A DNA stretch of 64,000 nt from Maricurvus nonylphenolicus (GCF_042854845.1 NZ_AP031498.1:868001-932000), one strand, 5' to 3'. Positions 51,942 to 62,149 are shown, counted from the first letter of the stretch. Numbers and translations are program-made. The notes: a model not told the origin generated them from the letters alone.

Positions 51942-53366
51942 CTATTTTATTTGTTTTGAAATCATGCTCTTCATGGTGTTGCTATAGGGCGGTCTAAGTA
52001 TTTTGAAGAGATCCATAGGCGATTGCTTAAAGACGGCTTTGGCATGACTGAAATTCTTAAAGCCATCAAACCCGTGATAACTTCCCATACCACTATCTCC
52101 GACACCGCCGAAGGGGAGGTCTTCCTGCATGATATGCGCCAGCATTTCATTGATGACCATACCGCCAGAGGTTGTTTGCAGCGTGAGCTGGTCGATTTCT
52201 TTTGCCGTGTTACCGAAGTAATAAAGCGCTAGAGGCCTGGGTTGTTCATTGATCGTGTTAATAACATCTTGCAAGTTATCGTAGGTGAATACAGAGAATA
52301 AGCCTCCGAATACCTCTTCCTGGAAGATACGGCTCTCCGAGGGAGGGTTGATAACCGCCGTTGGTAAAATTCTACGGCCTTGGCTGTTGGCATCAGACAG
52401 TGACACCACCCGTGCACCGCTGGCTCTTACCTCGGATTCCATTTCCTTCAGGCGATCGGCGTGGCGCTGAGTAATGATGTGTGTATATTCTTCGTCTTTA
52501 GCGGTATCAGGGAACATCTTCTTGACGCTATTTTTGCAGGCGTCTAGAAATGTTTCCAAATGTTGCGCGGGAATAAAGATGTTATCCGGGCAAAGGCAGA
52601 TCTGACCGCCATTTAACGTTTTTGCCCACATAATTTTTTCTGCGGCAAGCTTGATGTTGGCCGAAGAAGAAATCACAACAGGGTTCTTTCCGCCCAGCTC
52701 CAGTGTTAGTGGAATCAGGTTCGAGGCAGCAGTCTGGGAAACGTATCGTGCTATTTGGGTCGAACCGGTAAACAGCAAGTGATCAAATTTTAACTTGGAA
52801 AACTCAGCTGAAACATCCGGCCCACCCTGTACAACAGCGAGTTCTGTTGTATCAAAATTCGCGGTAATCGCTTCTGCCATCGCTTGTGATGAATGCGGAC
52901 TGAGCTCAGATGGTTTCAGCATAATGCGGTTACCGGCACCAAAAATATCGGCCATTGGTGAGAGCGCCAACTGAATAGGGAAGTTCCAGGGGGAGATGTT
53001 GCCGACAATACCCATGGGAAGGTATCGGACTTCAGACTTCGCTCCCAGTAAGCCCATAGGGAATTTGCTTTTACGTTTCTCCGGCTTCATCCAGTGCTTC
53101 ACATGCTTGCGAACATGTTTGAGGTTGTCCAAAGTCGGCATGAGATCGGAAGACCGCGTCATCATAGGTGAGCGGTTCTCAAAATCTTCCATGACGGCAG
53201 CAACAAACTGATTCTGGTTCTTAACGACCATATCGATCATCCGATTAATACGGTCAACGCGCAGTTCCAGGCTTGGATAAGGATCTTTTAATTGTGCCTT
53301 GCGTTGCTCATTTAACAGGTGTTGCATTTGAGCTGCACTGGCTACTGATGTCTCGTTCGCTGTCAT
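51942..53366 (-). CDS. Aldehyde dehydrogenase, coniferyl-aldehyde-dehydrogenase-like
   Basis: 474 aa from ATG 53366 with CAGGAG before it; open codons to 53411 overlap the preceding gene's end and are unlikely. It would oxidise an aldehyde to the acid with NAD(P)+. Motifs are GNISPWNFPIQLALSPM, FTGSTQIARYV, the general base Glu223 in LELGGKNP and the nucleophile Cys257 in NGGQICLCPDN. The group is usually named coniferyl aldehyde dehydrogenase but acts on various aliphatic or aromatic aldehydes. It lies 13 bases downstream of the alcohol dehydrogenase, which would supply its substrate. Confidence 0.92.
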   Translation of the reverse strand: MTANETSVASAAQMQHLLNEQRKAQLKDPYPSLELRVDRINRMIDMVVKNQNQFVAAVMEDFENRSPMMTRSSDLMPTLDNLKHVRKHVKHWMKPEKRKSKFPMGLLGAKSEVRYLPMGIVGNISPWNFPIQLALSPMADIFGAGNRIMLKPSELSPHSSQAMAEAITANFDTTELAVVQGGPDVSAEFSKLKFDHLLFTGSTQIARYVSQTAASNLIPLTLELGGKNPVVISSSANIKLAAEKIMWAKTLNGGQICLCPDNIFIPAQHLETFLDACKNSVKKMFPDTAKDEEYTHIITQRHADRLKEMESEVRASGARVVSLSDANSQGRRILPTAVINPPSESRIFQEEVFGGLFSVFTYDNLQDVINTINEQPRPLALYYFGNTAKEIDQLTLQTTSGGMVINEMLAHIMQEDLPFGGVGDSGMGSYHGFDGFKNFSHAKAVFKQSPMDLFKILRPPYSNTMKSMISKQIK

Positions 53367-53379
53367 GATAACTCCTGAT

Positions 53380-54585
53380 TTATCCCGCCATTTTGTGGAC
53401 CAGTGCTTCACACTGCTTTTGGTTCATATATTTCGGTACCGGGTAGCTGTAATGTGACTCTTTTAATGCCGCTTTAGCAATGGCCGGAATATCGCTGGTT
53501 TTGAGAGAATCCAATGTTTCAGGAATACTCAGATAAGTATTCAGCTCGCGAACCGCATCAATAAATTTTTGCGCGAGTACGGCATTGGAGTCCGATGGAG
53601 AACCCAAGTTCAAGGCTGTGGCCAGTTGCGCCATACGGTCCTGGCTGGCATCTTTTAAAAACTCAAGAATATGAGGCAGTACAATGGCGTTGGCCAATCC
53701 GTGGGGGGTGTTGTAATGGCCACCAAATTGATGGGCAATACCGTGTACATAACCCAGTGCGGCTTTGTTAAATGCCAGTGCGGCATAAAAAGAGGCTACC
53801 GCCATACCTTCACGGGCTTCGACATTACTGCCATCATCGTAAGCCAGTTTGAGATTTTTAAAGGTTAATTTCACCGATGCTAGGGCATAAGCGTCTGACT
53901 CATCCGTGGCCAGTGTAGAAAGATACGCTTCAACGGCGTGTGTCAGTGCATCAATACCTGTTGCGGCGGTAATCGCAGGCGGCAGGCCCAGCATAATGTT
54001 CGGGTCGAGAGCAGCAGCAACGGGGACAGTTTTAGGGTCTGCGATAATGCCTTTTTCATGAGTGGCAGGATCAGAAACTACGGCAGCCAGAGAAACTTCC
54101 GAACCTGTACCGGCGGTGGTTGGTACGGCGAAAAGCGGTAACCCTGGCGTTTTAGCTTTAAAGTAGCCCACCAGCTGCTCCGGAGATTTCTTATTGGTCG
54201 CTGCCAGTGAGATCAATTTGGCGGCATCAATAGAAGAGCCTCCGCCGAATGCCAGAATGGCATCACATTGATTGGCTTTTACCATCTCAAGGCCTTCGTA
54301 CACCTGGGCAAACGTCGGGTTAGGCTCTACTCCATCATAGACGCTTACCTCGATACCGGATTGAGCAAACAGTGCTTTGGCGGAATCCAATAGTCCCATT
54401 TTATGTAGCATGGCATCAGTCACAATAAGGACGCGTGAATGACCCAGTTGGGCAATATTCTTGCACAGCTGTAACGAAGAGTCAGGTCCGGCATAAACCG
54501 TGGGCTTGGGCTGCGGAATAATTTTTATCATAAGTCCCGTTACAAACATAATGAACTTATAAAATAGGGTCTGAATAGTGAACAT
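53380..54585 (-). CDS. Iron-containing alcohol dehydrogenase (group III)
   Basis: A 401-aa NAD-linked alcohol dehydrogenase of the Fe-ADH fold. The cofactor loop is FGGGSSIDAAK and the family signature is PTTAGTGSEVS. The metal ligands are the Asp near LDPN, His in GIDALTHAVEAYLS, and two His in YVHGIAHQFGGHYNTPHGLANA. A hydrophobic N-terminus (LFYKFIMFVTGLMIKII) is longer than usual and may give membrane association. It should oxidise an alcohol to the aldehyde used by the next gene. It is 37 bases downstream of the CoA transferase gene on the same strand. Confidence 0.93.
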   Translation of the reverse strand: MFTIQTLFYKFIMFVTGLMIKIIPQPKPTVYAGPDSSLQLCKNIAQLGHSRVLIVTDAMLHKMGLLDSAKALFAQSGIEVSVYDGVEPNPTFAQVYEGLEMVKANQCDAILAFGGGSSIDAAKLISLAATNKKSPEQLVGYFKAKTPGLPLFAVPTTAGTGSEVSLAAVVSDPATHEKGIIADPKTVPVAAALDPNIMLGLPPAITAATGIDALTHAVEAYLSTLATDESDAYALASVKLTFKNLKLAYDDGSNVEAREGMAVASFYAALAFNKAALGYVHGIAHQFGGHYNTPHGLANAIVLPHILEFLKDASQDRMAQLATALNLGSPSDSNAVLAQKFIDAVRELNTYLSIPETLDSLKTSDIPAIAKAALKESHYSYPVPKYMNQKQCEALVHKMAG

Positions 54586-54622
54586 TGCTTAATCGCTCCA
54601 ATAATGCGTGTTTGAACCTTGA

Positions 54623-57214
54623 TTAGCTTTTTATCGTGTCTCGGTTAAACGCGTTCTTAAATGCGTGATACTTAAGGATCACGTTCATAGCAAACGTGAC
54701 GCCTTTTGTTTTCATTTTTTGTTTTAACGGGCTTTGTTGTTTTTTAGCCAGTTCTAAATCACCCGATGCCACCAGCGCACTGATTGCACCGTCATCAAGT
54801 TGAAGAAGTTCTTTGGCGACTTCCCGGGTATGTTCTGCGAGAACAGGTGCAGGCTTAATAATAGGTTGGGGCAGGTTTTGACTGAAACCCACTGGACCAT
54901 TTTCGGTTTCAAGCGGACGGCCTGCGGTTGGCTGATGCAGTGTGTTAAAGAATTTTCTGGCCTGGAAGTGTGGGTTACCCAGAAACTCAGTCAGACGCAG
55001 CATATTACCTGCAGGTACTTGCTCACGTTGACACAGGCGCATTATCTCGTATGGCGATCGAGTACGTGTCCATTCAGAAACTATATGGGTGATTTCGCTG
55101 GCGCACAGTAATCGCTGTTCGCTGGTTAAAAAGTGTGGATCGTTTGCAAGTTCAGGTTTTTTCATCGCGCGGCACAGGGCTTGCCACTGGGTATCGTTAG
55201 TCACTGAAATCGCTACCCATTCATCATCACCGTCGCAGGGGAATAATCCATTGGGTGCATTATGGGGTTCATTGCCACCTTTAGGCTTCAGGCTACCCGG
55301 GTTGAGTGATTCATTTAATAACTCTGTCGCTAATGCGTTAATAATGGTTTCAGCTTGCGACACATCGACAAAGCCACCGACTCCGGTTTGTTGCCGCTCA
55401 ATCAATTTGGCCATAATGGCGACGGCGCTGATACGTGCGGCAAAGTGATCCGGGAAAATTGTGATACTGTCGCCACAAACGATGTCATTACCCGGGTAAC
55501 GCCAAAGTCCGCTGAGGCCCGAGCTTGCCCTTACTAATGGGCCGTAGCCCATGGTTTTTGCTTTGGGACCGAAGCTACCCATGGCACTGCTTTCGGCGCA
55601 AATAATGCCAGGGTTCACTTCCTGGAGGATGTCAAACCCTAACCCCAAAGATTCCATGGTGCCGGGTTTAAAGTTTGAAATAACAATGTCTGCAGTTTTT
55701 ACCAACTCCTTAAACAGCGCCTTGCCTTTATTGCTGCGCAGATTCAACCCTAATGAGCGCTTGTTGCGGTTAGCTTGGGCAAAGGAGATAGGGACGGGAT
55801 TACCATCCAGGCTCTGGCGTAAACCATCAGCATATTTATGGTTTTCTACCTTGATGACATTGGCGCCCTGATCGGCAAATAAGCGACCTAAATCACCACC
55901 GGCGACAATGATGCCCAGATCAAGAACGGTAATGCCTGCCAGTGGTTTACGTAACGGTAAATGGCTGGTGGATTCTTGTTGGGGGGCCGCTTGTTTGGAA
56001 GGAATCTGGCTTAAAACCTGTTCGTTGTCTTGGCCCAACTTGGGTGCTGGTTGTTTGATGCCGATCCGTTGCTGATCAACACGGCAATAGCCGCTAGGTG
56101 CGAGACCGTTATCAGATCCAATCACATAATCGGTATACAGGCTTCTTTCCTGAAAGTGTACTTCATCGAATACTTCGGCAGGTAAACTTAAGGCGGCAAT
56201 AGGAATGCCTCGTTTTTGTCCTTCAATCACAAGTTGTTCGCGAGGCTTATCAGAAAAGAACTCAGCCAGTAGTTTGTTGATTTTATCAACCTTCATAATG
56301 CGGTTGATATTGGTTTCATACTTTGGATGACGGAATGGGTGGTTATCCCCCAGCCATTCAGACATGCCTTGCCATTGTCTGGGGTTGAGAAGGCAGATAC
56401 GGATATGGCCGTCAGCGCATTTGAAGATGGGGTACAACAGGGCAACCGATGGCAACTTGCCAGGAATCATTTTTACAATGGGTCTGCCATTAATCGCGGT
56501 TTCAATGGCTGTTCTGCCTGCGGCTGCACTGCCTGTAGCGCCGACACCGGGATCAAAGATTTGTGCCACTGCATCATTGATGGAAAAATCGAGTAGATCA
56601 CCCTGGCCGTTATGCAGTTTTTGCCAGTAGGCCAGTAAAGCGACCCAGCAGGCCTGGATGGCCGCCGTTTCTGATGCCAGTTCACCGGGAGGGAGAATAG
56701 GGTCTGAACCATTGACGCCAGAACGAGATAGTACGGCGCCCATTGCAAGGTGCACAGCCTCAGATCCGATGAAATCTTTATAGGGACCGGTAAGCCCAAA
56801 GTCTGTCAGGCTTAAAACAATCAGGTCTTCACGGAGCTGACGAATATCTTCTGCTGACATACCGATAATGTTGTATTCGGCAGGGTTACGTCCATCGATT
56901 ACCAGATCACAGCTTTGAATGAGCTGTTTGAATTTATCGAGATCTACAGGATCTGAGAAATTGAGCTTGATACTTTTTTTGTTGGCGTTGTGAATTTCGA
57001 AGTGCAGGCTGGTGCCGTTGTACACGGGTGCTCTATGTCGAGAGCGCATACCGTCTATGGGTTCTACCAGAATAACGTCAGCTCCCAGATCGGCGAGCAG
57101 GCGGCCGCAGCTTTGGCCTCTAAGATCACACAGATCAATAACGCGAATGCCTGATAGTAGCTTGGTGGTTTGCTGTTTATTCTCTGTCGTATTACTCATA
57201 TCGCACGTCGTCAT
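54623..57214 (-). CDS. Duplicated-domain CaiB/BaiF (family III) CoA transferase
   Basis: 863 aa, twice the usual length, with two complete family III domains in tandem (about residues 18-400 and 425-830). Each begins GIRVIDL/GITVLDL and carries the ADLGADVILVEP/ADQGANVIKVEN and LDFS/VDVS signatures. The catalytic Asp of the family aligns with D589 (IFPDHFAAR) in domain 2 but, by an ungapped count, with Ser181 in domain 1 (GELASETAA), so only domain 2 looks active. The enzyme would move CoA from a donor to a carboxylic acid, probably the acid made by the two dehydrogenases. ATG 57214 or 57199 may be the start; neither has a strong site. Confidence 0.9.
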   Translation of the reverse strand: MTTCDMSNTTENKQQTTKLLSGIRVIDLCDLRGQSCGRLLADLGADVILVEPIDGMRSRHRAPVYNGTSLHFEIHNANKKSIKLNFSDPVDLDKFKQLIQSCDLVIDGRNPAEYNIIGMSAEDIRQLREDLIVLSLTDFGLTGPYKDFIGSEAVHLAMGAVLSRSGVNGSDPILPPGELASETAAIQACWVALLAYWQKLHNGQGDLLDFSINDAVAQIFDPGVGATGSAAAGRTAIETAINGRPIVKMIPGKLPSVALLYPIFKCADGHIRICLLNPRQWQGMSEWLGDNHPFRHPKYETNINRIMKVDKINKLLAEFFSDKPREQLVIEGQKRGIPIAALSLPAEVFDEVHFQERSLYTDYVIGSDNGLAPSGYCRVDQQRIGIKQPAPKLGQDNEQVLSQIPSKQAAPQQESTSHLPLRKPLAGITVLDLGIIVAGGDLGRLFADQGANVIKVENHKYADGLRQSLDGNPVPISFAQANRNKRSLGLNLRSNKGKALFKELVKTADIVISNFKPGTMESLGLGFDILQEVNPGIICAESSAMGSFGPKAKTMGYGPLVRASSGLSGLWRYPGNDIVCGDSITIFPDHFAARISAVAIMAKLIERQQTGVGGFVDVSQAETIINALATELLNESLNPGSLKPKGGNEPHNAPNGLFPCDGDDEWVAISVTNDTQWQALCRAMKKPELANDPHFLTSEQRLLCASEITHIVSEWTRTRSPYEIMRLCQREQVPAGNMLRLTEFLGNPHFQARKFFNTLHQPTAGRPLETENGPVGFSQNLPQPIIKPAPVLAEHTREVAKELLQLDDGAISALVASGDLELAKKQQSPLKQKMKTKGVTFAMNVILKYHAFKNAFNRDTIKS

Positions 57215-57319
57215 TCTTATTGTGGTTACAGATTTCCTCTTTATTGTCTACATTTGTCCTCATATGGAACATGATGATTGCGGTCTTTTGGCGGATATTC
57301 GAGGCGATAGCATCATAAT

Positions 57320-57341
57320 AAAAAAGGCGGCCGAAGCCGCC
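57320..57341 (-). terminator. Terminator for the leftward TonB receptor transcript
   Basis: GGCGGC (57326-57331) and GCCGCC (57336-57341) pair around CGAA, with six T following in the leftward direction. It is identical to the terminator at 51810-51831. Confidence 0.88.
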
Positions 57342-57375
57342 AGTCAAGAGAGGAGGTTAAAATCGTATTGATATT

Positions 57376-59805
57376 TTAGAAAGAGCCTCTTAAGGTGATT
57401 CCGTAAGTTCGTGGTGCTCCCGCATAGGCGCCCATATCCCCTGTTTGTAGTGGGGTGCTGAAGGCATAGGTGGCATAGTCTTTTCCTGCCAGGTTTTGCC
57501 CCCACAGCTCCAATTGCCAGCCTTGGTCTTCTGACACCAAGGCGAGATTGGCGTTAATCAGACCAAGGTTGTCATCCTTAGCTAAGGTGTTTGAACTGAT
57601 ATATTGAGAACTGCGATATTGATATTGTACGCGCCCGGTAAGGCTAAAGTTATCGGCAATGGGCTGCTCAAAATTTAATGCTGCATTTGCCGTAACATGG
57701 GGAGCCCATTTCATTCGCTGGTTTGATAAGGATTCATCAATAGCGTCATCACGACCATATTTGGCGTAAGGTAGCCAGGTTGCGTCCAATGAGGCCGAGA
57801 AAGTGTCATTGAGCTGTACCATATTCTCGAATTCAATACCGTAGGACTTAGCGGAATCGGCATTTAAAATCGTGAACTGTAGGCCAACAAATTGAGCAAC
57901 TTGCAGATCCTGAACTTCATTGTAGAAGGCGGCAATATTCGCTCGAGCTCTGCCATCCCAGTAAGTCGTTTTCAGGCCAAGCTCGACCCCATCAATGGTT
58001 TCTGGATCATAGGTTGGGTCAAGCGGTGTTGCTCCAAGTACCAAGGCTGGGTTATTGGCAGCAGTACCAGCAGCGTTGGCATCAATGTTTACGCCACCGG
58101 CCTTAAAACCGTGGTTTAATGTCAGGTAGGCCATGGTGTCTTCATTGACAAAATACTGCAAACCCAATGTGCCGCTGAAGGCTCTGTCAGTGTGATCTTC
58201 ATCATAGGCTGGAGAGGGCATTACACCTAATGTTGAGAAGGGGTTAAGTAATCCTGCACAACCTGGGCCGCCAAAACCAGCGGGTACATGGGTTAAGTTG
58301 CCTAGTGCGGTACAGGCTGCCTGTTCTACAGGAACCGATGCTGCTGTAACGCCTATGACTCCAGTACGGGTATCAATAAAATCATTTAAGAAGGAGCCAG
58401 ACTTCTTCTCTTCGGAATAGCGTAGGCCTGCAACCAGCTTCCATTGCTCGCCCAAGTCAAAATTGGCGTGTGCAAAAATAGCGATGGATTCTGCTTCGGC
58501 TTCCATGATTTCGGAAGCGAATAATCCTGCTTGAGCATCGGTATCAATTGCGACAGTATTAGAAATTGCTTCACTAATTAGGCCGGAGATGACTGTGTCG
58601 TAATAAAAGTTAGCATCACTACCCCAGTATAAATCCCTTTCAGCTTCAATATCTTCTTTTGAGTAGAACAGACCAAGAATGTAGTCACCATTGAGTGATT
58701 CGATATCCCCCGCAAAGGTAAATTCTTGTGAAAAGAAGTCACTTTTGAATTCCTCATCCAGAATGAGTAAGTCTGCACCGCTAAAATCACCATCAGCCTG
58801 ATCTTGGATTAAACTATATTGGCGGTAAGCAGTTGTTGAGGTTAGAACACCTGCATCGGTGTCGTATTCAACTTTTAAAACTAATCCTTCATCGTCAACA
58901 GTCTGCTTGGTTTTGGTATTTAGTGCAGATTCAAAATCGCCTAAATCATCGGAGGGGAGTGTAAGGCCATTACCCAGCTGTATGGCATCGGTTAAGGCTG
59001 TGATATCAGAATCAATCAGGTCAGTAGTGCCATAACCAACATTGCCTTCGGACTTCAGCTTGTCTGCAATCAGGTGAACAGAAAGCTCTTCATTAGGTTG
59101 CCAGAGCCATTGTAATTTAATGGCCTCAGTATCCTTACCATTTAGATCGTCCCCAGTATTCACATCTTCATAGAAGCCATCATCTTCCGAGTATAGGGCA
59201 GCTATACGTACAGCTGAAGAGTCTGACAGCGGGATATTAATTGCAGCCTTATAATCTTGAGATCCAAAATTACCAAAGCCGATGTTGTAGGATGTTTCAA
59301 CGTCTTCAAATGAGGGAAGTGTAGAATTAATAATAACCGCGCCAGCTGAGGTGTTTTTTCCAAACAGGGTACCTTGCGGACCACGTAGTATCTGTAGGCT
59401 ATCGACATCCAGGAAGCTTTCCAAAGCGGCGCCTGACCGTGTTCTGTAAACCCCGTCTATAAATACGCCTACACCGCCCTCGAAGCTGCGAGAATTACCC
59501 ACTGTCCCCAAGCCGCGAACCACAATATTTGCCGAAGCGCTGGAATTGTTAGAGACATTGAATTGTACACTAGGGGAAATAGCCGATACATTGGCGATAT
59601 TTTCAACGCGTGCTTGTGCTAATGCTTCGCTGTCTGCTGCTGTTACAGACAGTGGCACTTCACTTAGTGATTCCTCTCGACGTTGAGCGGTTACAACAAT
59701 TTCTTCCAGTGTTGCAATAGATTGTCCTGAATCTTGTGCATAGGTCAGAGGGGTTGAACAGGCAGCAATAGCCGCTGCTAAAGGTATTACTCTCGTTTTC
59801 ATCAT
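57376..59805 (-). CDS. TonB-dependent outer-membrane receptor
   Basis: 809 aa. The signal peptide ends PLTYA-QD, and the TonB box is EEIVVTAQRR. The plug has VRGLGTVGNS, GVFIDGVYRTRSG and LRGPQGTLFGKNTSAGAVIIN, and the barrel ends LRGSF. GAGAG before ATG 59805 serves as ribosome site. It is a neighbour of the AraC regulator and the CoA-transferase operon, separated from the latter by its own terminator. It probably imports the substrate handled by this island. Its ligand is unknown. Confidence 0.95.
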   Translation of the reverse strand: MMKTRVIPLAAAIAACSTPLTYAQDSGQSIATLEEIVVTAQRREESLSEVPLSVTAADSEALAQARVENIANVSAISPSVQFNVSNNSSASANIVVRGLGTVGNSRSFEGGVGVFIDGVYRTRSGAALESFLDVDSLQILRGPQGTLFGKNTSAGAVIINSTLPSFEDVETSYNIGFGNFGSQDYKAAINIPLSDSSAVRIAALYSEDDGFYEDVNTGDDLNGKDTEAIKLQWLWQPNEELSVHLIADKLKSEGNVGYGTTDLIDSDITALTDAIQLGNGLTLPSDDLGDFESALNTKTKQTVDDEGLVLKVEYDTDAGVLTSTTAYRQYSLIQDQADGDFSGADLLILDEEFKSDFFSQEFTFAGDIESLNGDYILGLFYSKEDIEAERDLYWGSDANFYYDTVISGLISEAISNTVAIDTDAQAGLFASEIMEAEAESIAIFAHANFDLGEQWKLVAGLRYSEEKKSGSFLNDFIDTRTGVIGVTAASVPVEQAACTALGNLTHVPAGFGGPGCAGLLNPFSTLGVMPSPAYDEDHTDRAFSGTLGLQYFVNEDTMAYLTLNHGFKAGGVNIDANAAGTAANNPALVLGATPLDPTYDPETIDGVELGLKTTYWDGRARANIAAFYNEVQDLQVAQFVGLQFTILNADSAKSYGIEFENMVQLNDTFSASLDATWLPYAKYGRDDAIDESLSNQRMKWAPHVTANAALNFEQPIADNFSLTGRVQYQYRSSQYISSNTLAKDDNLGLINANLALVSEDQGWQLELWGQNLAGKDYATYAFSTPLQTGDMGAYAGAPRTYGITLRGSF

Positions 59806-59988
59806 GACGTATCTCTCACTGATGCTAGACAGGCTGCTAAGAATAGAAGGTGCTGAATAGCGATCGCTTTATATTATTTTGATTGCATACCCCTCATTAA
59901 GGAGGCGTATGAAAGGTTAGGTTAGAGAGAAAGGCGGAGTGACTGAATGATAAAAACGGACACTGAGTCCGATTTATGGGGGCTGAGT

Positions 59989-61026
59989 TTACTGGTGTTG
60001 GTGTGATTCGCGGTATTCACTGGGTGAAATGGATTCCCATACCTTAAAGGCATTTGAGAAGGCGGCAGCTTCACTAAAGCCCAGCATTTCGGCTATGGCG
60101 TCTAACGGCAGATCGGATTTTAAATAGCGTTTAGCCAGTTCAGCTCTGACCTCATTGACCAGAGTTTGGTAGTGTTCACCTTCTTGAGACAGTTTCCTGC
60201 GAAGTGTTCTGGGAGTGCAGCCAAGCTTCTCCGCCACCTCATTGGCTTTTGGGAAATAGCCTGGTTCAGATAGGATGATCTCCTTAATCTGGGATATCAA
60301 TTCTGAGCGTGCTTGAAATGTGTGCATTATCTTGCGACATTGTTCCAGGCACTTTCTTGAAAACTCTGGGTCGCTTTCAGGGAAGGGGCGGAGCATGTCT
60401 TCCTTTTTGATAAGGATTTCATTGCGGTGGTGGCCAAATTCAACTTCGCAGCCAAAACTCTTTTCATAAAGAGCCTTGTTGCAGTCGTTATGCATCAGAT
60501 GAATCTTTCTGAAGATATTTTGGTGATCATAGTAAGAGGTTGCAATGGATATTACAGCCTTTACGGCTCTGTCTGAAAAAACCTGGAGAAGATGTTCAGG
60601 TACTTCGTACTGCTTTTCTAGCGCTATGCCTCCAAAGTCATCCTGCTTGATCATCACGGGTTTGAAATAAGTCAGTGTGAGCGGCGAATAGCTGGTGGCT
60701 ATCTTGATCGATTCTTCCATGTTTTTAGCGGACATTTGTGCATAGCCGAGTATGCCCAAAGAGTCCGCGCTGTAGGCAGTACCTAGCTCCAGCCCTATAT
60801 GGGGAGAGCCTGATAGCCTCAATATATTCTCATACAGGGTAAATTCTTGTTCTAGGGAAATGCCGCCTCGCAACTCATCAGAGGCGCTGAGCTGATCTAC
60901 CGTTATACCTGTGTCATTCAGGCAGGCTTTGAGATCGAACCCCAAATAGACCATTTTATCCAGCACGGGCTTAATACCTTTTAAGCGTAAGGCTGAGAAT
61001 ATTGCGGGCGGTTGGGACGAGGTCAT
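59989..61026 (-). CDS. AraC-family transcriptional regulator (OruR/Arabinose_bd-like sensor domain)
   Basis: 345 aa. The N-terminal ~210 residues match the PF12625-type ligand domain (GISLEQEFTLYENILRLSGSPHIGLELGTAYSADSLGILGYA). The C-terminal ~90 residues hold the double helix-turn-helix (VAEKLGCTPRTLRRKLSQEG and LDAIAEMLGFSEAAAFSNAFKVWESISPSEYR). This subfamily commonly activates genes for fatty, terpenoid or steroid-like compounds next to it. It lies between the receptor and a divergent alpha/beta hydrolase, and is a likely activator of both. Confidence 0.92.
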   Translation of the reverse strand: MTSSQPPAIFSALRLKGIKPVLDKMVYLGFDLKACLNDTGITVDQLSASDELRGGISLEQEFTLYENILRLSGSPHIGLELGTAYSADSLGILGYAQMSAKNMEESIKIATSYSPLTLTYFKPVMIKQDDFGGIALEKQYEVPEHLLQVFSDRAVKAVISIATSYYDHQNIFRKIHLMHNDCNKALYEKSFGCEVEFGHHRNEILIKKEDMLRPFPESDPEFSRKCLEQCRKIMHTFQARSELISQIKEIILSEPGYFPKANEVAEKLGCTPRTLRRKLSQEGEHYQTLVNEVRAELAKRYLKSDLPLDAIAEMLGFSEAAAFSNAFKVWESISPSEYRESHQHQ

Positions 61027-61085
61027 GTCAAGCCTTTGAAAAGAGGACTTTTACTGTTCTTTTGGTCATATCTTAGCTTGGCGGT

Positions 61086-61147
61086 TGATTGTCCGCAATC
61101 ATCATAAATCATAGATCGAGTCTTTGATATTCTGACAAATTAGATCG
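61086..61147. promoter_or_regulatory. Candidate regulator sites between the araC-type gene and the hydrolase
   Basis: TGATTG (61086-61091) and CAATCA (61096-61101) form a perfect inverted repeat around TCCG. TAGATCG is directly repeated at 61112-61118 and 61141-61147. AraC proteins often use direct repeats, so either may be the AraC-family site for the divergent pair. Confidence 0.4.
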
Positions 61148-61211
61148 TAAGTTGTTGCCTAAGCATTAAACGATTGTACGAATTTAGGTGAGTGATGGAG
61201 TATAAATTGAT

Positions 61212-62000
61212 ATGGCGCTTGAAGTCCTGGAATCGGGGGGGGAAACTGCAGACCCGAATAAGCCTCCATTGCTATTTATCCACGGTGTATTGCACGGAGC
61301 CTGGTGTTGGGAGCTATTTCTCGACTATTTCTCGCGTGAAGGGTTCGCCTGTTATGCTTTGAGTCTTCGAGGGCATGGAGGCTCCCCGATTGCTGGCCCG
61401 CTCAGTAAGGTTGGCATTAAAGATTATGTTGATGATGTCAGAACTACGGTTTCCGATATTGAAAACCGTCATGGCCCATCACCAGTGCTGATCGGTCACT
61501 CTATGGGTGGTTTTATTGTTCAAAAGTATTTGGAGCGTTTTTGGGCTCCGCGCACGGTTCTCCTTGCTTCTGCGCCGCCTCGCGGAGTATTTAAAACGAT
61601 GCTACGAATGTTTTTACGATCTCCTATTATGTCTCTAAAGGTGCTGGGGTTGCGGGATATGCGCTATATGATTTCTGATAACCAGCTGACACGTGCTTTT
61701 GCCTTTAGTGAAGAAATGCCTGAGGAAGATGTTACCCGTTATCGATTACTGATGGGGGAGGAATCTTTTAAGGCTTTTCTGGATATGCTGCTTCACTTGC
61801 CGAAAACAAAGCTGATTGTGTCGGATATGATGGTAGTAGGCTCTGATAGCGACAGTGTTTTTTCGATGGAGCAAGTTAGGCAAACCGCTAAAGCCTATAA
61901 CGCAGAGCTACAGTTATTTCAGGGAATGGGTCATGATATGATGCTTGAGCCGCGCTGGAAATCGGTCGCGGAGGCTATTCACCAGTGGCTTTCTCGATAA
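61212..62000 (+). CDS. Alpha/beta hydrolase
   Basis: 262 aa with FIHGVLHGAWCW at the oxyanion strand, nucleophile Ser97 in GHSMGG, a likely acid D214 (VGSDSDSVF) and His241 (GMGHDMMLEP). It is a soluble esterase, lactonase or C-C hydrolase. There is no signal peptide. It is divergent from the AraC gene and 149 bases before the thiolase-like/enoyl-CoA hydratase fusion, so it may form an operon with it. No clear ribosome site precedes ATG 61212. Confidence 0.88.
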   Translation: MALEVLESGGETADPNKPPLLFIHGVLHGAWCWELFLDYFSREGFACYALSLRGHGGSPIAGPLSKVGIKDYVDDVRTTVSDIENRHGPSPVLIGHSMGGFIVQKYLERFWAPRTVLLASAPPRGVFKTMLRMFLRSPIMSLKVLGLRDMRYMISDNQLTRAFAFSEEMPEEDVTRYRLLMGEESFKAFLDMLLHLPKTKLIVSDMMVVGSDSDSVFSMEQVRQTAKAYNAELQLFQGMGHDMMLEPRWKSVAEAIHQWLSR

Positions 62001-62149
62001 ACTCCTACCTCAAAGTATTCTCATTACAATGTCCTCTTTCATCATGTTGGGAGCGAAGGAGTTTAAGTAGTCTTACATCTCTAGCTATTGCGAAAAATCC
62101 ATAAAAATCGCAGATATTTAGCCATTTTCTATTGAGTGATGTAAGTTTT

